From: Spisula solida
Taxonomy: Eukaryota > Mollusca > Bivalvia > Venerida > Mactridae
Reading direction: 5' to 3'
DNA: 64,000 nt
Assembly: GCA_947247005.1 (NCBI GenBank)
Contig: OX365950.1
Location: 13,280,720-13,344,719 of the forward strand
Made by a program: the position numbers and the translations under genes. The notes below the pieces were generated by a model. The model was not told the DNA's origin, did no database searches, and saw only the letters and a program-made list of their open reading frames with translations. The stretch's first letter is position 1. Each line of letters starts with the position of its first letter. Shown here piece after piece: positions 47,001-56,529 of this stretch.

Positions 47001-47436
47001 AAATAAAAATAAATATACCAGATTTATATAGCGCCCTATTTCATGCAAATGCACGTTCAAAGGCACTTTACAGGATTGTGTTGCAGCCACAAGGGCGCAG
47101 GTGCATCCTCTTCCAGTGCAGATACAGCATGATCTGACCAGGGGGACAGACTGAGAGAAAGCCCCTGAAGGGAGAGAGATACATTAGATACAGGCATGTC
47201 CGGCCCTGCTGAAGTGCGCCTAGCTCTTATTTCGAATAAACAGCCTAGTTCTTTAATGTGCCCGGTGTATAGCACTGATACACAGCTTCCTGGCACTTCC
47301 AGATACTTTGCAGACCACACGGCCAGATATAGCGGGAAATATTATAAATATTTCAGAAATGTCAAGTTCCGATGCCAGGGATTGAACCCACGACCACTGG
47401 ATTGACAGCCCAGTGCGTTACCACTGAGCTAAATCC
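47001..47436 (-). mobile_element. Full-length long tRNA-derived SINE
   Basis: On the minus strand: a well-preserved tRNA-like head ('agcggatttagctcagtggt', B box 'gtgggttcaatccc'), a central core shared with the SINE at 23448 ('gtgctatacaccgggcac', 'attaaagaac') and a tail ending 'tatataaatctggtat' plus an A/T-rich 3' end. About 436 bp. It lies 145 bp or more upstream of the DDIAS 5' exon. Confidence 0.9.
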
Positions 47437-47446
47437 GCTTTTCTAC

Positions 47447-47909
47447 CAGGGTTCCCACAAATTTTCTAAGACAAAATTCCCTGACTTTTCCCTGATTTTT
47501 CCCTGACCACAAAGCAGTGTTCCCTGACTTTTTAGAGCGATCGGGCGACATCGGCATCTTTTTGTAAGAGCAAGATATGGCAATAAAATCAGAGAAAAGG
47601 AGGCTATATTTGCTCTAAATGGTACAATAGTCCAGGTTAGCAGTATTTAAGACTGTTGATTAACATTAATTTAATACAACTTAGAAATACTTTGAGCGAG
47701 CATAGCGAGCGAGAATTTTTTTCAGTCTTAGGTATTTTCTTCATAGGAAATGACACTTAACGACAGCTTCAATGAAAAATTCCCTGACTTTTCCCTGACT
47801 TTTGCTCAATTTCCAAATTTCCCTGACTAATTTCATAATTCCCTGACTTTTCCCTGACCTTGAAAAAATTGTGTTTTTCCCTGACTTTTCCCTGACCGTG
47901 GGAACCCTG
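47447..47909. mobile_element. 463-bp TIR element with TCTAC duplication
   Basis: Ends cagggttcccac and gtgggaaccctg, directly flanked by TCTAC on both sides (47442-47446 and 47910-47914). Inside both arms the word 'ttccctgacttttccctga' is repeated four or more times. The CAGGG end looks hAT-like, but the exact duplication visible is 5 bp, not the 8 bp usual for hAT. Confidence 0.85.
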
Positions 47910-48146
47910 TCTACGGGAGAGCTCATTCTTTCTACATTGTAAAACCAATTGGTCAATTTATAAAATGCACTAAGTAGGCCGTCCAATAACATCATCGATG
48001 ACTAGAAGTAAACTATTTTAACTATAAGAGAAATTTTAAGCATGCCTGATGCAACCGTCCGATCCATTGACCCATAACTATAATGCAGAGTTTTGTCTAA
48101 ATTCTAACCCAACATCATTACCAGAGTTTTCATTAAAAAATTTCTG

Positions 48147-48690
48147 AGCAGGGCCGGTCAAGTGAACACTGCGAATCATGCAGAGGGTAGGACTGGGCTA
48201 GTTCCCAGGATAGACCCTGGTGGACTGACTGTACACTGTGGATAGTGCGGAGGGTAGTAATGGGGCAGTTCCCAGCAGAGACCCTGAGGTATTGACTGGC
48301 TGGTAGGGCTGGTCAAGTGAACACTGCGAATCATGCAGAGGGTAGTACTGGGTTAGTTCCCAGGAAAACCCAACTCCCAGAGGCTGTACCTCCGGATGGA
48401 AGCTTCAGGGCTGCAGTATGGTGGTTGAGCAGTTTGGTGGTTTGGGCCTTGAAACCAGCGTGGGTTCGGCCCGGCATATGCATGGAGGTTTGAGGCCGTG
48501 AAACCAGCGTGGGTTCGGTCTGGCATATGCGTGAAGGTTTGGGGCCGTTAACCAGGGTGAGTTCGGTCCGGCATGCGCGAGGAGATTGTTGGCCGTTGAA
48601 CCCTTGCGAGTTCAGGCCAGGAAGTGAAGAAGTACCAGTTCCAGGAAGAGTCTGCAAGAATCATGCGCTCCAGTGTTTAAAGTGGGGGGG
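48147..48690. repeat. GC-rich tandem repeats, possibly retroelement 3' region
   Basis: Two copies of 'ggtcaagtgaacactgcgaa' with 'tcatgcagagggtag' (about 48157 and 48307), then about four 57-bp units with 'accagcgtgggttcggtc' and 'ggcatatgcgtgaaggtttg' (48425-48625). The stretch is GC-richer than its surroundings. Confidence 0.8.
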
Positions 48691-48900
48691 AGAGTAGTGA
48701 CGGAACTGTGTACCCGGAAATACGGGCATTAGTAGTTGCCCAAGATGCCGCGGGGCATTCTGGGATCGCCCTCTTGAGCGGCGGCGGCCATGTTGGAAGG
48801 CCATCGTGAACTGACGTTGTGGCGTCATGACTAGCAGAATAGTCCCAGACGACTGATAAGGTAGGAAACCTTGCTCTATACCATTTCCCTGTGTTAGTCA
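48684..48900 (+). mobile_element. Possible LTR remnant
   Basis: A purine tract 'agtggggggagag'-like (48680-48694) is followed by 'tgacggaactgtgtacccgg' and about 200 bp ending near 'ttagtca'. A polypurine tract followed by TG...CA is the layout of a retrotransposon 3' LTR. No second LTR, primer-binding site or polymerase was found. Confidence 0.35.
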
Positions 48901-50352
48901 ACTTAGTGTACCTATCTTTAAAACCATAGTTCAGAGACGGACCTAGCTACGTTCACATGAAATTTCAATGACTTGATTTACACATTTCTCGAGTTATCAT
49001 GAAAAATATGCCAAAAGTGTCCGGATGTAGGACGCCTGCCAGTAGACACATGTTTTCCTCCAATTTTGGTAAAATTCCCTGATATTTTACTCAGCAGTAA
49101 TTTGTTTTTCGCATTTTCTATTTTCCAGAGTCCGTGACCGTCCTGTTGTTCTTTGTCTCAACGCGAAATTTAAACTACATTTTTCAGTTTTCATGGCAGT
49201 GTTCTATTTAGTGTTTAGTTCAATTAGCCAAGCAAAATAGTAAACATAAGATCAGCTGACGCATCGCGAAAACATATCACATTACAATATTTTTAATTTT
49301 TGTCACTCCCAACAGCAGGAAACTTTATTATGAATTCGTGAAAATGAAAATATTTATAACTTCATGATTGAGATACATAAATACAAACCATGAAACTTAC
49401 AACAGATCAAAGTTTAGTAAATAACACTTTAAATTTTCCGCCGGAAGTAAACAGAGTCCAAATAAGTAGCGAAAAGATGAAAAATGCTCGGAAACATAAA
49501 GAATTACGCGCAACTGGCCTAAGAAATTATATATCACAAAATACAGAGTTTTGACATTCCCAATCATCCGGTCATTACTATATATAATTTCTTAGGCATG
49601 TGCTCTTACACTCAAATAGAGATTTTAGCTGTCGCTGACACTGACTTCGGGGAGCGAGAGACGAGCTTTTGTACGGGTTTTATCAAACTAATCTCTTCTT
49701 CTTCTTCCGTGTACTGAGCTGGGCACTTAATAGGCGTAATTAGCTCAAATTTAAACTTTAATTAATTTAAAGGGAAATTATGACAGCTAAACAAACTAAC
49801 TGTAATGAGTGAAACCAATCTCCCGTTTGTTTGTTCATTTTGTAACTAAACAACGAAATAAAGCGTTGGTTAGTATTACTTTAGTACAGTGTAATAGGGG
49901 AGTAATTATGTAGGGTTAACGCATGCTTTTTCGGGCTATAACATCTGCAGAGTCCCGAGGGACGGTTGGTGCCCAAGCCCGAGGGACTCTGCATATGTTA
50001 TAACGCGAACAAACATGCGTAAACGCTATTATAGCATACAAAACATCAATTAATGCGTTTGTATTTCAAAATAATGATATTTTGGCGGGAGATTTTGTGA
50101 CGACGTCGCAAAAACAAACGTAACGTTCCGGGATCAGCAAATACCAAGAAAACATGGATACTGCGGGTTTGGTTAAATTTATAATTTAAATATTATAGAA
50201 AACTAATTAGTAGTTAGAAATAAAATACTTATGGCTATATTTGTGTTCCAATGTTAACAAATATCTACTTGTAACTGTAGCCAAAGCCACGTGGTATTGC
50301 TACCCTGAATATGAAGTATAAATACATTTCAACTCTTTTAATAACGTTTCGT
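48901..50352. other. No gene seen; two foldbacks
   Basis: A small inverted repeat lies at 49519-49600 (arms 'gcctaagaaattatatat') and a larger foldback at 49911-50025. Otherwise AT-rich without recognised features. Confidence 0.5.
49911..50025. mobile_element. Foldback element
   Basis: Inverted arms: 'gcatgctttttcgggctata' with 'acatctgcagagtcccgagg', opposed by 'gagggactctgcatatgtta' and 'acatgcgt'. The loop is gacggttggtgcccaagccc. No coding capacity. Confidence 0.75.
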
Positions 50353-51015
50353 ACGGTGTCCCGTTAGGGCCATCGCTGCATAGCTATAAGAGGTCGATAA
50401 TACGATAGTGAAAAGTCGAAACTACGACTTTTCACCATCGTAATATCGTTGTTTCGTACTTTCGACTTTTCATCATCTTAGTTTCGACTTTTCATCATCG
50501 TAGTTTCGACTTTTCACTATCGTACTTTCGACTTTTCATCATCGTTGTTTCGACTTTTCACTATCGTGTTATCGCCTTCCTGTTAGGCATGCGCACGTTG
50601 ACCAAACACATGGATGACGATATAAGGAAGTACGATAGTGAAAAGTCGAAACTACGATGATGAAAAGTCGAAACTACGATAGTGAAAAGTCGAAACTACG
50701 ATGATGAAAAGTCGAAAAGTCGAAACTACGATGATGAAAAGTCGAAAGTACGATACATGTAGTGCAAAGTCGAAACGGCGATGATGAAAAGTCGAAAGTA
50801 CGAAACAACTATAGTACGATGATGAAAAGTCGAAACTACGATAGTGAAAACTCGAAATAATATCGACTTTTCACTATCGCACTTTCGTTGTTTCGACTTT
50901 TCACTATCATCCTTTCGACTTTTCATCATCGTAGGTTCGACTTTTCATCATCGTACTATCGTTGTTTCGTGTTTCGACTTACTTCTATGCAGCGATGGAC
51001 CTAACGGGACACCGC
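50353..51015. mobile_element. TIR element with array of alternating 22-bp units (copy B)
   Basis: Ends acggtgtcccgttagggcca and, inverted, cggtgtcccgttaggtccat, each followed inward by 'tcgctgcat'. The left arm continues 'agctataagaggtcgataat', identical in type to the inner right arm of copy A at 5742-5886. Inside are about 20-25 units of 22 bp in two alternating forms (cttttcatcatcgtagtttc; cttttcactatcgtactttc). They run in the plus sense at 50455-50575, in the minus sense at 50632-50860 and in the plus sense again at 50860-50960. The only non-repeat segment is about 50574-50632. No open frame of its own; frames crossing it are periodic. Confidence 0.88.
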
Positions 51016-51690
51016 AGTTTCGACTTATAAGCCTGATTCGAACCATGAACATTATTGAAAAAGTACACATCTTATTTATAATTTATTAATCCAACGTAAA
51101 TAAACAAGGTTAGCTTTAAAAAAAGGTAGAAGTGGCTCGCTTCGTACTTATGAACTGGAGAGCTGTGTACATGAACATAACAATGTGCATAAATGGTTAC
51201 CCAATTGTGTTTGTGTTTTGGGTTTAACTATTTGTGTGATTATTATTTTGGGTAATTTTACTATAATAACAATGTAAAACATGTGTTTTGGCTTAATTAA
51301 TCTTAGCACGGATTTCAGGAGAAGACACGAAAATAAGAGACAGAGGTATACGAACCGTGCCACATTTAGCTTTTTTAAAAGCTAACATTGTAACAATGGT
51401 ATAGCTAAATACCAAAAAGAAACTCTGTTCGCGAACAGAAATCAAATACCGAACAGAAACGAAAAAAATATTTTAAGCAAACATATTTAATAAAATGGTG
51501 GTTTTTAAAAATAATTATTATATTATTATTATTGATGGCATTTGATTATCAGACATTGTATTATTTCAATATTTTTTTTAGTTTAAGCGATCACTACTGT
51601 ACATTAACTAACACTCACCAACAGAACAAATACAATTGTTGTTTATAGCTACAACACTGGGTACACCGTATATTTTAGAACTGGAAAAAC

Positions 51691-52152
51691 TAGGACCGGG
51701 ACGATTACTCGGTTAATCGGATACGATTCGATTACGATGTGAAATCGGTTTCATTTCTGCAAAACCGCTGATCTTTCTAAAACAATACACATACTACAAT
51801 GTCAATAAAGTGTATGTTACCGCATGCATACACTATATTTCTGAAAACAATACATGTCAGAATGTATTGATCGACACATACTCAAGCAATCTAACTTGGT
51901 ATGTGTGTGGGTAGCATGTGATACATTAATACATACATTGTATATGATCATATTTAACATACAAATATTTTTTTCGTATTGTATACATCGGAGGATTAAA
52001 TAAACACACATGCATTCAGCTGCTGAAAGTACCTTGATATTGTCGTCATGAAAGAAAACATCATTTTCCATATGGCGGTCGATTAACTGGTTCGATTCGA
52101 TTTCATTCCAATGATTAACCGGTTTCAAAATATTGAAATCGTCCCGGTCCTA
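51691..52152. mobile_element. 462-bp nested TIR element
   Basis: Ends taggaccgggacgatt and aatcgtcccggtccta, with a second inner inverted pair ('cggttaatcgga', 'gattaaccggt'). Flanks ggaaaaac/agaaaacc could be a decayed 8-bp duplication. No coding capacity. Confidence 0.8.
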
Positions 52153-52799
52153 AGAAAACCGTTGCTCGGCACGTCTCTTGAATCGCGTTCGGCGAGGTAA
52201 ATATTTGATTTTCTATCTACCACACTGTGATCTATAAAAAATCAAGGGTGCAGAGTACGCATTAAGGGGTGCCACGTTCAGCCTACATTTATTTTCTCTG
52301 AAAAGATTCGTGAATTAAACAAAACAGCCGGTACCAATTTTCAATTTGTTACTTCGTATGTGGTTTTCAGCAAGTTACTTGTACAGATATGTTGTGTTTT
52401 TATCATTTATTGTATTTAAACACCCAGATTGCATTTACTGTTAAACTCTGTGCTAAATTACAGAGACATAATTTTCACGAACAGAAAACAAATACCGAAC
52501 AGAAATCTTGAAAAGTTCTATTTGCGAACATAAGTTCAAACACACAACGGATCTATAGAAACCTTTCAATTATCTATGTTATTAAATTATCATTATTAGT
52601 AATATCTAGTTGCACATATTTAATTTACTGCCATATTCTTTGCTAAATCACAGAGACACGCATTGCACAAACAGACTGCATAATACCGAACAGAAAGACT
52701 TCAAACAAATATGTTTGTGAACAAGCTAAATCACAGAGACACTGATTTCACGAACAGAAATGAAACCGAACATAAAACATGAATTATTCTAACATAACC

Positions 52800-54486
52800 G
52801 GCGATTTTGCCTATATAGACAAAGAACAAAGGAAACAAAGAGTCAAGATTAATTTACTAACAACACTAGTGAATGGTTAGAATTTATTAAAGGTGTTCCA
52901 CAGGGATCTATACTAGGACCTCTTATTTTTAATATTTTCATTAAATAAATGACATCTTTTACTTTGTACATAAATCCACTTTATACAATTATGCAGATGA
53001 CAACACACTATCTTTTACCCATTCGAACATTAACATTTTTAAAGAAACCTTAGAAACAGAAAGCAAATCACTAATATACTGGTTTGATACCAATCAAATG
53101 CAAGCTAACCCGGAAAAGTTTCAAGCAATCTGTGTAGGAGTGAAAGCAAACAGTGAAATAAAATCCTTCAAAGTAAATAATAATGAAATTCAATGTGATA
53201 ATGAAGTAAAACTTTTAGGTATTGAACTAGATTACCAACTAAACTAGCCAGGTTACAAACCTCTGTAGAAAAGCAGCTCGACAATTAAATGTTCTCCAGA
53301 GACTTAGAAAATTTCTTAAACTAGATACCAGACTTATTATTTTTAAAACCTTCATTAGATCAAATTTTAATTATTGTCCCCTCATTTGGCACTTTTGTAG
53401 CAAAAGTAATACGAAAAAAATTGAAAAAATACAATACAGGGCCCTTAAAATTGTCTTTAATGACTACACTGCTTCTTATGAAACCCTCCTAAACAAAGTA
53501 AACATGACAACTCTCCACCTCAACAGAATTAGAAACATAGCTATCGAAACCTTTAAAATCATACATGATATATCACCAGAATACTTGAACCCACTTATTA
53601 CTAAAACAGACTCCTCTTACAATTTCAGACATGTAAATACATTAGAAGTACCAAGAGTGAAGACTGTAAGGTATGGCAAAAAATCATTTAGATTTGAGGC
53701 GGTCAGGATGTGAAACAGTCTGCCAAATGACATAAGGACTGTAGATAACTACAAAGAATTTGTCAGACTGTTGCGCACCTGGACAGGCCCCAAATGTAAA
53801 TGTGCCATGTGTACATAGTTTTTTACTGCTTATTACATGTGTTCAGATTTATTGCTTTAACTATGCCTAATAATCTTTGATTTATGTTCAGTTTATTTAT
53901 TGCTTGAACTGTGTTTTTTTTATAATTTTGCTTGTGTTCAGTTTTTAATGCTTGATATGTGTTTTTATAATTTTGCATTGTGTTCAGTTTTATGCTTGAA
54001 TTGTGTTTTTTTAATCATGCTCGTGTTCAGTTTTATTGCTTGAACTGTGCTTTATAATGCTTGCTTGTGTTTCAGTCTTATTGCTTGAACTGTATTTTTA
54101 TAATTTGGCTTGCTGCTCCATTTATGCTTACTCTTTAATTTGTAATAACTATGTTATTCTTTACTGTTGCATGAGATTAACTATATATCATGATTGCCTG
54201 TGATCTACTATTAAATGTTTTATGTGCTATACTAAATTCTTATATATGCATGAAATATGTTCTTATGCTATTCCTTAATCCTGTATGCTTGAAAATCTAT
54301 TTATTATTATTATTTATAAAAAATGGAATTTGTTATATGTGATAATCTTATACATGTGCTTCTAATTTTGTAGCTGTTTTTCTATATGTTATATCTTATT
54401 TACCTCTGTTTGTCGGAAAATAGCTATTAGCTAATGTTATATGTTTATATATATCCGACGTAAAATAAATCTTCTTGTATCTTGTA
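52800..54486 (+). mobile_element. 5'-truncated LINE, reverse transcriptase fragment
   Basis: Conceptual translation in shifting frames gives RT motifs GVPQGSILGPLIFNIF and YNYADDNTLSF, a thumb-like region (QANPEKFQAICVGVK; KLLGIELD), and the C-terminal half with LIWHFCSKSNTKKIEKIQ, ending with a CKCAMC cysteine cluster. The longest intact piece is 53504-53713; it stops at a TGA that replaces the Trp of the common R-M-W-N-S-L-P block. Other breaks occur near 52945 and 53235. The 3' end has a 'cttgtatcttgtat' tail. An apurinic-endonuclease-class element of the CR1/L2/Jockey sort is likely; the clade is not resolved. Inactive. Confidence 0.88.
53860..54125. repeat. Degenerate ~45-bp repeat in LINE 3' UTR
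   Basis: Five or six copies of 'gttcagttttattgcttgaa' followed by 'ctgtgtttttataatttt', at spacing of about 40-60 bases, between the LINE stop and its 3' tail. Confidence 0.7.
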
Positions 54487-54885
54487 TAACAGATCATAGC
54501 GTTGTATATCGGCCGATATACAATGGAAATGACGTCATTTGAACTACTTTCGACTCTGCTGTTCTTTTTTACGCGTCGGGAAATTTATGAATGAATATCC
54601 CGTGATATTGTATTATTATCGTTGTACATGTTTTTGCGTATTTTAGACTATTTGTTAGTATGGAATGCTTAAATAATATTTAATTAAATAAATACCCATT
54701 GATATTGAACAGATTTTCTTCTTTTTGATTTTGACTATTGATTGAAGTGGGGGATATAAAGATAATCGTAACAGCCGTCATGTGATACCTGTAGCAAGGG
54801 ATGTAAATCCAGAAACTTACTCCCTCAAAGTAAACACCTACTCCAGATTTACTCCCCTTTATTAACATGTTAGAATCGAAATAGA

Positions 54886-55041
54886 ATATGAACATCCGTT
54901 GTATAACGGCTGTTTTACAACGGTTTGTCGTTCTGACGCGTATGAATTTACCACTCAGGGCTACGGCCTTCGTGGTTAATTCATACGCGTCAGAACCCCA
55001 AACCGTTGTAAAACAGCCGTTATACAACGGATGTTCATATG
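54886..55041. mobile_element. Near-perfect foldback with 69-bp arms
   Basis: Arms 54886-54954 and 54972-55041 are inverted copies with only a few mismatches ('atgaacatccgttgtataac', 'ttctgacgcgtatgaatt'). The 17-bp loop is tcagggctacggccttc. Such high identity implies recent formation or ongoing conversion. Confidence 0.9.
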
Positions 55042-55414
55042 TTATTTCTTTAACATACAATGAGTAAGTATCTTGAACAACGGACTTATTAGTTCAATAA
55101 CATGATATCGTAAGAAGTGTGCTGTGTAGTGTTTCTGTTCGTAAGTGTATGATTCTGTTCATACGTCGGTAATAGTGAAAACAGTATTTCTGTTCATCAA
55201 TAATTTTCAGGTAATTATATTTTATCTAATTACATTAGTTTTACTGACTATCTGTGTTTAAAGTAAGTTATATTGCTTCTGTTCGGTACTTGACTTCTGT
55301 TCGAGTTTCTGTTCGGTATTTAGCTTAGACTCTTCCACGCGTTTATACTACGAATTACGATTTGCTAATCAGCTCCGTGGAACAGATAAGTATTTAGCTA
55401 TACCCCTGTAACAA

Positions 55415-56060
55415 CAACAACAAATATGGCCGCACCTTGAGAAATCCGGGAAACCCTAACCGCTTTTGAAAGGCCATTTTTCATTGGCTATTTTTTGTCT
55501 TAATCAATCGAGCTGTCTGTTACAATTGCCGGGCATTCTGACTGTTACCTGGCTTCGTTTTGGTGATAAAGGCATAATGAGGCCGAATCTGGAGACCACA
55601 TTTGGAAATGTTCGGAGTTTTAGGTGGGTCTTATAGTAAATTCCTATCGTAATGATGCCTCGCTGTGGCGAGCCAGCACAATATGGCGACGTCGGAAATG
55701 ACGTCACATCATTTTACGCGACGTCATCGCACGTTAACGCGACGTGGTCCCACGACATAGCGCGCCAACTTGTTAATATGTTGAATTGAAATATAAATAG
55801 CAAATAAAGTGTCAAACTGTAATAACTATTTATAGGGCATATCTGTGCACCCGTCTCCTAGATCGGAAACACTCTTTTCTAAGTATTTGTTCGCCTGGTC
55901 TTCTATGTGCTGCTGTCTGGCAGCCAGAGGCTAGATCTATATTCTCTGTGAAGCAAACAAATTCCTTAGTCATTTTTTCCCTCGATCAGCTTATCCAAAA
56001 ACCTGATGGGAAATCATATTATATTTTTGTAACCCTGAGCTGAGGTTAAGAGTTTATTTC
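55415..56060. other. No gene seen
   Basis: Contains a TGACGTCA palindrome at 55699-55706 within a GC-richer patch (55670-55770). No exon recognised. Confidence 0.45.
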
Positions 56061-56069
56061 GCGTTTGTC

Positions 56070-56492
56070 TTGAATTTTGGTATAGTATATAGTGTTATTG
56101 AAACATTGAAAGATCGAATCAAGGATGATATTTTGAACGAAGCGTACCAAGATAATGACGAGATTAAATACTTTATACTTAGTGCTAAAAGAATTGGTGA
56201 AAGCCAAGAAGATGACCAGCCAAGGATGGTGTTGATCAAATTTAGAAATCCTGAAATAAAGACAAAGTTATTTGCTTTACGCGACATGTTCAGAAAAAAG
56301 GGAATTCGACTACTTGGGCACGTGATACTTTTGAGAAAGCGCGGGAAAAAGGGCTACTTCAAAAATGGAAAACTGTTTATTTCGCCCGAAAGTAACACAA
56401 CCAATGTTCATAAAACGCGAGTGTTCAAACATGCAACCAGAAAGCTTGGTAGTACTCTGAGACAAGAAGAAACTATTGACATTGATGACTAG
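56070..56492 (+). pseudogene. LINE ORF1 protein, C-terminal part
   Basis: About 140 codons in one frame. The first in-frame codon is TTG, so the true start is upstream or lost; the first ATG lies later at MVLIKFRNPEIK. A charged segment is followed by VLIKFRNPEIKTKLFALRDM and GIRLLGHVILLRKRGKKGYF, resembling the RNA-binding C-terminal domain of L1-type ORF1 proteins. This is resemblance only. It would coat the element RNA. Confidence 0.65.
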
Positions 56493-56529
56493 GATGAAGG
56501 TCAAATTCCTACACACCACAAATACTTAA

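Larger units (their letters stand above)
51388..55414. mobile_element. ~4-kb composite TIR element with 'accgaacagaaa' motifs
   Basis: The left end (51388-51412) and right end (55390-55414) form a 25-bp inverted repeat with three mismatches; both contain 'ggtatagctaaatac'. Inside each end lie several copies of 'ataccgaacagaaa' (51425-51470, 52470-52780; inverted at 55120-55330). A LINE fragment (52800-54486), a TIR element (51691-52152) and a foldback (54886-55041) sit inside as secondary insertions. No transposase frame was seen. Confidence 0.65.

Noticed and set aside
47741..47995. 84-codon minus-strand frame with repeated G-K-V-R-E-like text
   Set aside because: Translation of the repeated 'ttccctgacttttccctga' word inside a TIR element.
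48331..48657. 108-codon minus-strand proline/threonine-rich frame
   Set aside because: Lies entirely in GC-rich tandem units; periodic, no domain.
50726..51089. Frames over the 22-bp unit array
   Set aside because: Periodic products of the repeat units.
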